A DNA stretch of 8,469 nucleotides from Bacillota bacterium (lineage in GTDB: Bacteria > Bacillota > UBA4882 > UBA8346). Numbering within the stretch: position 1 is the first letter of the stretch; every line of letters starts with the position of its first letter. The stretch covers positions 1-8,469 of the forward strand of contig JAEZKW010000055.1 of assembly GCA_023415375.1 (NCBI GenBank). The letters run 5' to 3'. Position numbers and translations under genes: made by a program. Positions 6,195-8,469 of the stretch are shown one piece after another. Under the pieces are notes generated by a model. The model was given only the letters and a program-made list of their open reading frames with translations, had not been told where the DNA came from and ran no database searches.

Positions 6195-6507
6195 TTAAAA
6201 GGGCGCTTTCGGAACTTTCTCATCCATAAATCGCTTAAAATCCTCATTATTATAGTCAGCCCATTTGGAATACTTCTTGTAATCATCCCAAAATCCCGAA
6301 GTATCGACTTCAAAAACTGATTCATCAATTCCAGGTCAAATCCTCTTGGCCTCATTCCCATTGCTATATAAAACTCAATATTTTCTGGTGATTCTCCCCA
6401 TTCTATCAAATATTCATGAGCTCGGTAAAATTCGATTCCTTTATCCTACCATTCATCCGCTGAATATCAACAAAATTGGGGGCTTTAATAATAACTATTT
6501 CTAAAAG
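6195..6507 (-). pseudogene. Decayed gene, readable only across three frames (family unknown)
   Basis: Protein-like sequence continues on the minus strand but changes frame twice. The upstream part (about 6507-6450) reads LLEIVIIKAPNFVDIQRMNG. The middle part (6445 to about 6340) begins DKGIEFYRAHEYLIEWGESP and reaches MRPRGFDLE. The last part (6335-6195) begins GIDESVFEVD, includes FWDDYKKYSKWADYNNEDFK, and ends KVPKAPF before TAA. The composition of each piece looks like genuine soluble protein, and the pieces join almost end to end, which suggests one ancestral gene with two 1-2 base indels. No start or ribosome-binding site was found for it. The single-frame 80-codon reading from 6409 to 6167 loses this character after about residue 25. 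Sequencing error could produce the same picture. I do not recognise the family. Confidence 0.55.
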
Positions 6508-6590
6508 TGAACAAATACAAGCTCTGAAACAACCTCCCTTTATTTCTTTTGAAACACACTTAGGACCACCCAAAGAATGTTTTAGTTGTT

Positions 6591-6740
6591 AAAAAGCTCC
6601 TTCTGAGATACAAAAAGCTACCCCCGAAATACAAGAAGCTCCCTCCGGGATAGAAAAAACTCCTTTTGAGCTTCGAATTCCTCCCTTCGAATAGAAAAAG
6701 CTACCTTCGAGATACAAAAAGCTCCTTCTAAGAGGAAAAG
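6591..6740. repeat. Diverged 21-bp tandem repeat array, seven units
   Basis: The units start at 6591, 6612, 6633, 6654, 6675, 6695 and 6716. The consensus is about AAAAAGCTCCTTCTGAGATA plus C. Six intervals are 21 bp, except the fifth unit, which is 20 bp and the most diverged (GAATTCCTCCCTTCGAATAG). There are no unique spacers. The array ends about 60 bp before the HAD phosphatase start. A 21-bp period could once have encoded heptapeptide repeats: on the minus strand QKEFFLS and RRELLVF appear as neighbouring units. Stops and the 20-bp unit break every long frame. Confidence 0.85.
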
Positions 6741-6799
6741 CCCGGCCATTATCGAATAAATAAGGGATTATTTAAAAAAAATGAAGGAGACTTCCCCTA

Positions 6800-7447
6800 T
6801 TGTTTAGCACCATTCTTTTCGATCTCGACGGCACTCTTACCGATCCCAAAGTCGGCATCACCAAATCGATTCAATACGCCCTTAAAAAGCTGGGAATTCA
6901 CGAAGAAAATCTAGATTCCCTAGCCAAATTTATTGGTCCCCCGTTGCTTGATTCTTTTCAAGAATATTATTCACTGGATGAAGCCGGCGCAAAAAATGCC
7001 ATCGAATATTACCGCGAGTACTATTCCCCATACGGCATTTACGAAAATGAAATCTATCCAAATATTCCACTGTTATTGGAAAGGCTAAACGCAGCCGGTA
7101 AAATTGTTATTTTAGCAACTTCAAAACCAACGGTGTTTGCGGAAAAAATACTCAAACATTTTAACATCTTTCAATATTTTGATTCTGTGGTCGGCAGTAA
7201 CCTAAATGGGACAAGGACCTCCAAAGGAGAGGTTATTGAATATGTTTTAGCAAACATTGATGAAAGTAAAAAGAAGCAAGTTGTAATGGTTGGAGATCGC
7301 AAGCATGATATTATCGGGGCCAAAATGAATCACATCGATTCCATCGGCGTGACTTACGGTTATGGATCACTGGAGGAACTGCAAAAAGAAAAACCGACTC
7401 ATATCATTTATGATATTGAGGGTCTGCTGAAATTACTTTGTGGTTAA
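6800..7447 (+). CDS. HAD-superfamily phosphatase, phosphoglycolate phosphatase-like (COG0546 type)
   Basis: This is a cytoplasmic Mg-dependent phosphohydrolase of the haloacid dehalogenase superfamily. All four HAD motifs are present. Motif I is FDLDGTLTD (7-15), with nucleophile D8 and acid/base D10. Motif II is VILATSKP (103-110). The motif III Lys is K142 in TSKGEVI, and motif IV is VGDRKHDIIGAK (164-175) with D166 and D170. Residues about 15-85 form the helical cap. The 215-residue length is typical. The true substrate cannot be read from sequence; relatives act on phosphoglycolate, nucleoside monophosphates or other small phosphates. The start is TTG at 6800, supported by AAGGAGA (6784-6790) with a 9-nt spacer, because the ATG at 6781 is out of frame. 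It appears monocistronic and converges on the minus-strand gene to its right. Confidence 0.93.
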   Translation: MFSTILFDLDGTLTDPKVGITKSIQYALKKLGIHEENLDSLAKFIGPPLLDSFQEYYSLDEAGAKNAIEYYREYYSPYGIYENEIYPNIPLLLERLNAAGKIVILATSKPTVFAEKILKHFNIFQYFDSVVGSNLNGTRTSKGEVIEYVLANIDESKKKQVVMVGDRKHDIIGAKMNHIDSIGVTYGYGSLEELQKEKPTHIIYDIEGLLKLLCG

Positions 7448-7466
7448 TTGCCATGCAATCTGCTAA

Positions 7467-7498
7467 ATTAGGGAATTTTTTTCCTAATATTGATTAGG
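7467..7498. repeat. Three alternating ATTAGG/CCTAAT arms after the phosphatase gene
   Basis: ATTAGG (7467-7472), CCTAAT (7483-7488) and ATTAGG (7493-7498) occur in a row. The middle arm can pair with either neighbour, giving two mutually exclusive 6-bp hairpins 20 bp after the stop codon. A seven-T run lies in the first loop rather than after a stem, so this is not a standard intrinsic terminator. Confidence 0.45.
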
Positions 7499-7582
7499 CG
7501 CCCAATAAGAGCCATGTACTTGACTAGAGAGTATTCAATGATTATCCAATAATTCCGGTTATTCTAGTCCATCAGCTTAGAC

Positions 7583-7617
7583 AAAAAAAGCCTTTGGCAA
7601 CGTAGCCAAAGACTTTT
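7583..7617 (-). terminator. Rho-independent terminator of the beta-strand-rich secreted protein gene
   Basis: On the minus strand AAAAGTCTTTGGC (7617-7605) pairs with GCCAAAGGCTTTT (7598-7586) over 13 bp with one G-T wobble and a 6-nt loop. The T tract continues to 7583. It starts 22 bp after the TAA. The short T run on the other side might give weak termination of the convergent phosphatase transcript. Confidence 0.9.
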
Positions 7618-7638
7618 AAGAACTGAATCGCTTTAAAA

Positions 7639-8151
7639 TTAAAACTTATATCCGACACCGAGTTCAAAAGCCGTATTAGAATGCTTTTGGGTTGTTCCGA
7701 GGAATCCGCCGCGAATATCAAGGGTTTTATCGATATCATATTTAACCCCTAACTCATAAGCAATAAACAAATCATTATCCATCACTATATCAGCTTCTAA
7801 AATGCCTTGAATATTACGATCCAGATCCAAAGAGCCATTAAAGCCGACAAACGGATCACTGTTTGAATTTGAATCATAAACTCCCCCTAAAATAGCAGCT
7901 GTTTTCGATACATTATATTTTATTGCCAATTCTGTTAAATCATTATCCCCTAGGGATATATTCCCCAAAACTGCGCACTTAGGTGATATTCCGTATTCAA
8001 CTCCAACGATAATACCTAAATCTTCCGTAGCTGCCATACCAGTTAAAATTCCATCGTCTTCTGCTATCCCCGGTGCATTTAAACCAAAGGATGCGCCAGA
8101 AAAGCAAAAAAGGACACAGAAAACCAACATCAATACCATTATTTTTTTCAT
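7639..8151 (-). CDS. Predicted small outer-membrane beta-barrel protein (170 residues)
   Basis: From the chosen start, residues 1-23 (MKKIMVLMLVFCVLFCFSGA, then SFG) form a clear Sec signal peptide. The rest is polar and alternating, with repeated strand-turn units: LGIIVGVEYGISPKCAVLGNI, LAIKYNVSKTAAILGGVYD, VKYDIDKTLDIRGGFLG. It ends ELGVGYKF with a C-terminal Phe. Alternating strands, Asp/Asn-rich turns and a terminal aromatic residue preceded by aromatic and hydrophobic positions are the hallmarks of outer-membrane barrels, and the length would suit about eight strands. An in-frame ATG at 8187 lacks a ribosome-binding site and lies only about 10 nt from the predicted transcript start. ATG 8151 places the signal peptide at the N-terminus, with a modest GGAAG 9 nt upstream. 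The gene has its own promoter and terminator and no operon partners. Barrel function is not predictable. Confidence 0.8.
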   Translation of the reverse strand: MKKIMVLMLVFCVLFCFSGASFGLNAPGIAEDDGILTGMAATEDLGIIVGVEYGISPKCAVLGNISLGDNDLTELAIKYNVSKTAAILGGVYDSNSNSDPFVGFNGSLDLDRNIQGILEADIVMDNDLFIAYELGVKYDIDKTLDIRGGFLGTTQKHSNTAFELGVGYKF

Positions 8152-8200
8152 TTGTAAAGACTTCCAGAATCTCTGCTGCACTTTCATTAGATTTTTTCAT

Positions 8201-8229
8201 ATTATATCAAATCTAGTTTTTGAAAGCAA
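8201..8229 (-). promoter_or_regulatory. Sigma-A-type promoter with extended -10, upstream of the barrel gene
   Basis: On the minus strand a perfect TATAAT (8201-8206) is preceded by TG one base upstream (extended -10). A 17-nt spacer leads to TTGCTT (8224-8229), a weak -35. Transcription should start near 8194, which leaves about 40 nt of leader before the ATG at 8151. Confidence 0.65.
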
Positions 8230-8330
8230 TTCAAAGCACTTTTTCCTAGTCGTCCAAATTTTGCCATGCCTTGTAAATGCCTAATCTTACACGGCTTCAA
8301 AACGGGAATAAACTTTTTCCATTGCTCATT

Positions 8331-8469
8331 TTAATTCTTCAACGCCGCTTTTTTCTCTTCCAATTTCTGCTTATATGTCATAATACTTCGCTCCCAGTAA
8401 AATCCTAAAATGAAACTTAGTATTTCTGAAACTATCAGGGCTATAAACCACTCAGAATCGATAAAATTC
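8331..8469 (-). CDS. Small membrane protein, C-terminal 45 residues (5' end beyond right edge)
   Basis: The frame enters from the right edge and stops at TAA (8331-8333). It reads NFIDSEWFIALIVSEILSF, continues hydrophobic through ILGFYWE, and ends MTYKQKLEEKKAALKN. One transmembrane helix (about visible residues 7-24) is followed by a short charged tail that looks helical. The layout resembles the 50-residue protein at 5498-5650, although the sequences are not obviously related. The amino-acid pattern is convincing for a membrane protein, but the start and ribosome-binding site are out of view. No family is recognised. The same frame remains open past the TAA for about 43 more codons, so a premature stop is possible. 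Confidence 0.5.
   Translation of the reverse strand, partial: NFIDSEWFIALIVSEILSFILGFYWERSIMTYKQKLEEKKAALKN

Noticed and set aside
6591..6740. CRISPR array
   Set aside because: The 21-bp units are directly adjacent without unique spacers, are diverged from each other, and no cas gene is nearby.
8152..8187. Upstream ATG extending the barrel protein by 12 residues
   Set aside because: It would bury the signal peptide behind a polar stretch and lies about 10 nt from the predicted transcript start with no ribosome-binding site.
7997..8200. Minus-strand 67-codon frame overlapping the barrel gene
   Set aside because: It is out of frame with the signal peptide and strand repeats, and its start lies at the predicted transcription start without a ribosome-binding site.

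Overview
The window reads as a Firmicute (Bacillota) chromosome. The main evidence is a PolC-type replicative polymerase with the order OB fold, PHP, then inserted 3'-5' exonuclease, and the gene order ispG-proS-polC, which is typical of that phylum. A small Arg/Pro-rich gene sits behind a promoter resembling the sporulation sigma-E consensus, which hints at a spore former. A predicted secreted beta-strand protein ending in Phe looks like an outer-membrane barrel, so a diderm lineage (such as Halanaerobiales, Negativicutes or Limnochordia) is plausible. I cannot name the species.

Region 1 (1-4752, minus strand) is a housekeeping block. From right to left it holds a sigma-A-type promoter, ispG (isoprenoid precursor synthesis), proS (prolyl-tRNA synthetase) and the first 456 codons of polC, which runs off the left edge. 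The two gaps are occupied by different repeat families. Two CACGAAA-based inverted repeats lie between proS and polC. A pair of oppositely oriented heptanucleotide-repeat tracts lies between ispG and proS, and one of them forms the last codons of ispG. In many Firmicutes dxr and rseP precede ispG; here ispG has its own promoter and the neighbouring sequence is unrelated.

Region 2 (about 4750-6800) is A+T-rich accessory DNA. A probable two-gene minus-strand operon encodes a 50-residue single-pass membrane protein with a TTG start and a 137-residue protein of unknown function, and ends in a terminator that overlaps the stop codon. Divergent from it is the 70-residue Cys/Arg-rich gene with its sigma-E-like promoter and strong terminator. 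Next come a decayed gene readable only in three frames and a diverged 21-bp tandem repeat array.

Region 3 (6800-8469) holds a complete HAD-family phosphatase gene on the plus strand. Facing it is the candidate outer-membrane protein gene on the minus strand, with its own promoter and a strong terminator. The 3' end of another small membrane-protein gene enters from the right edge.
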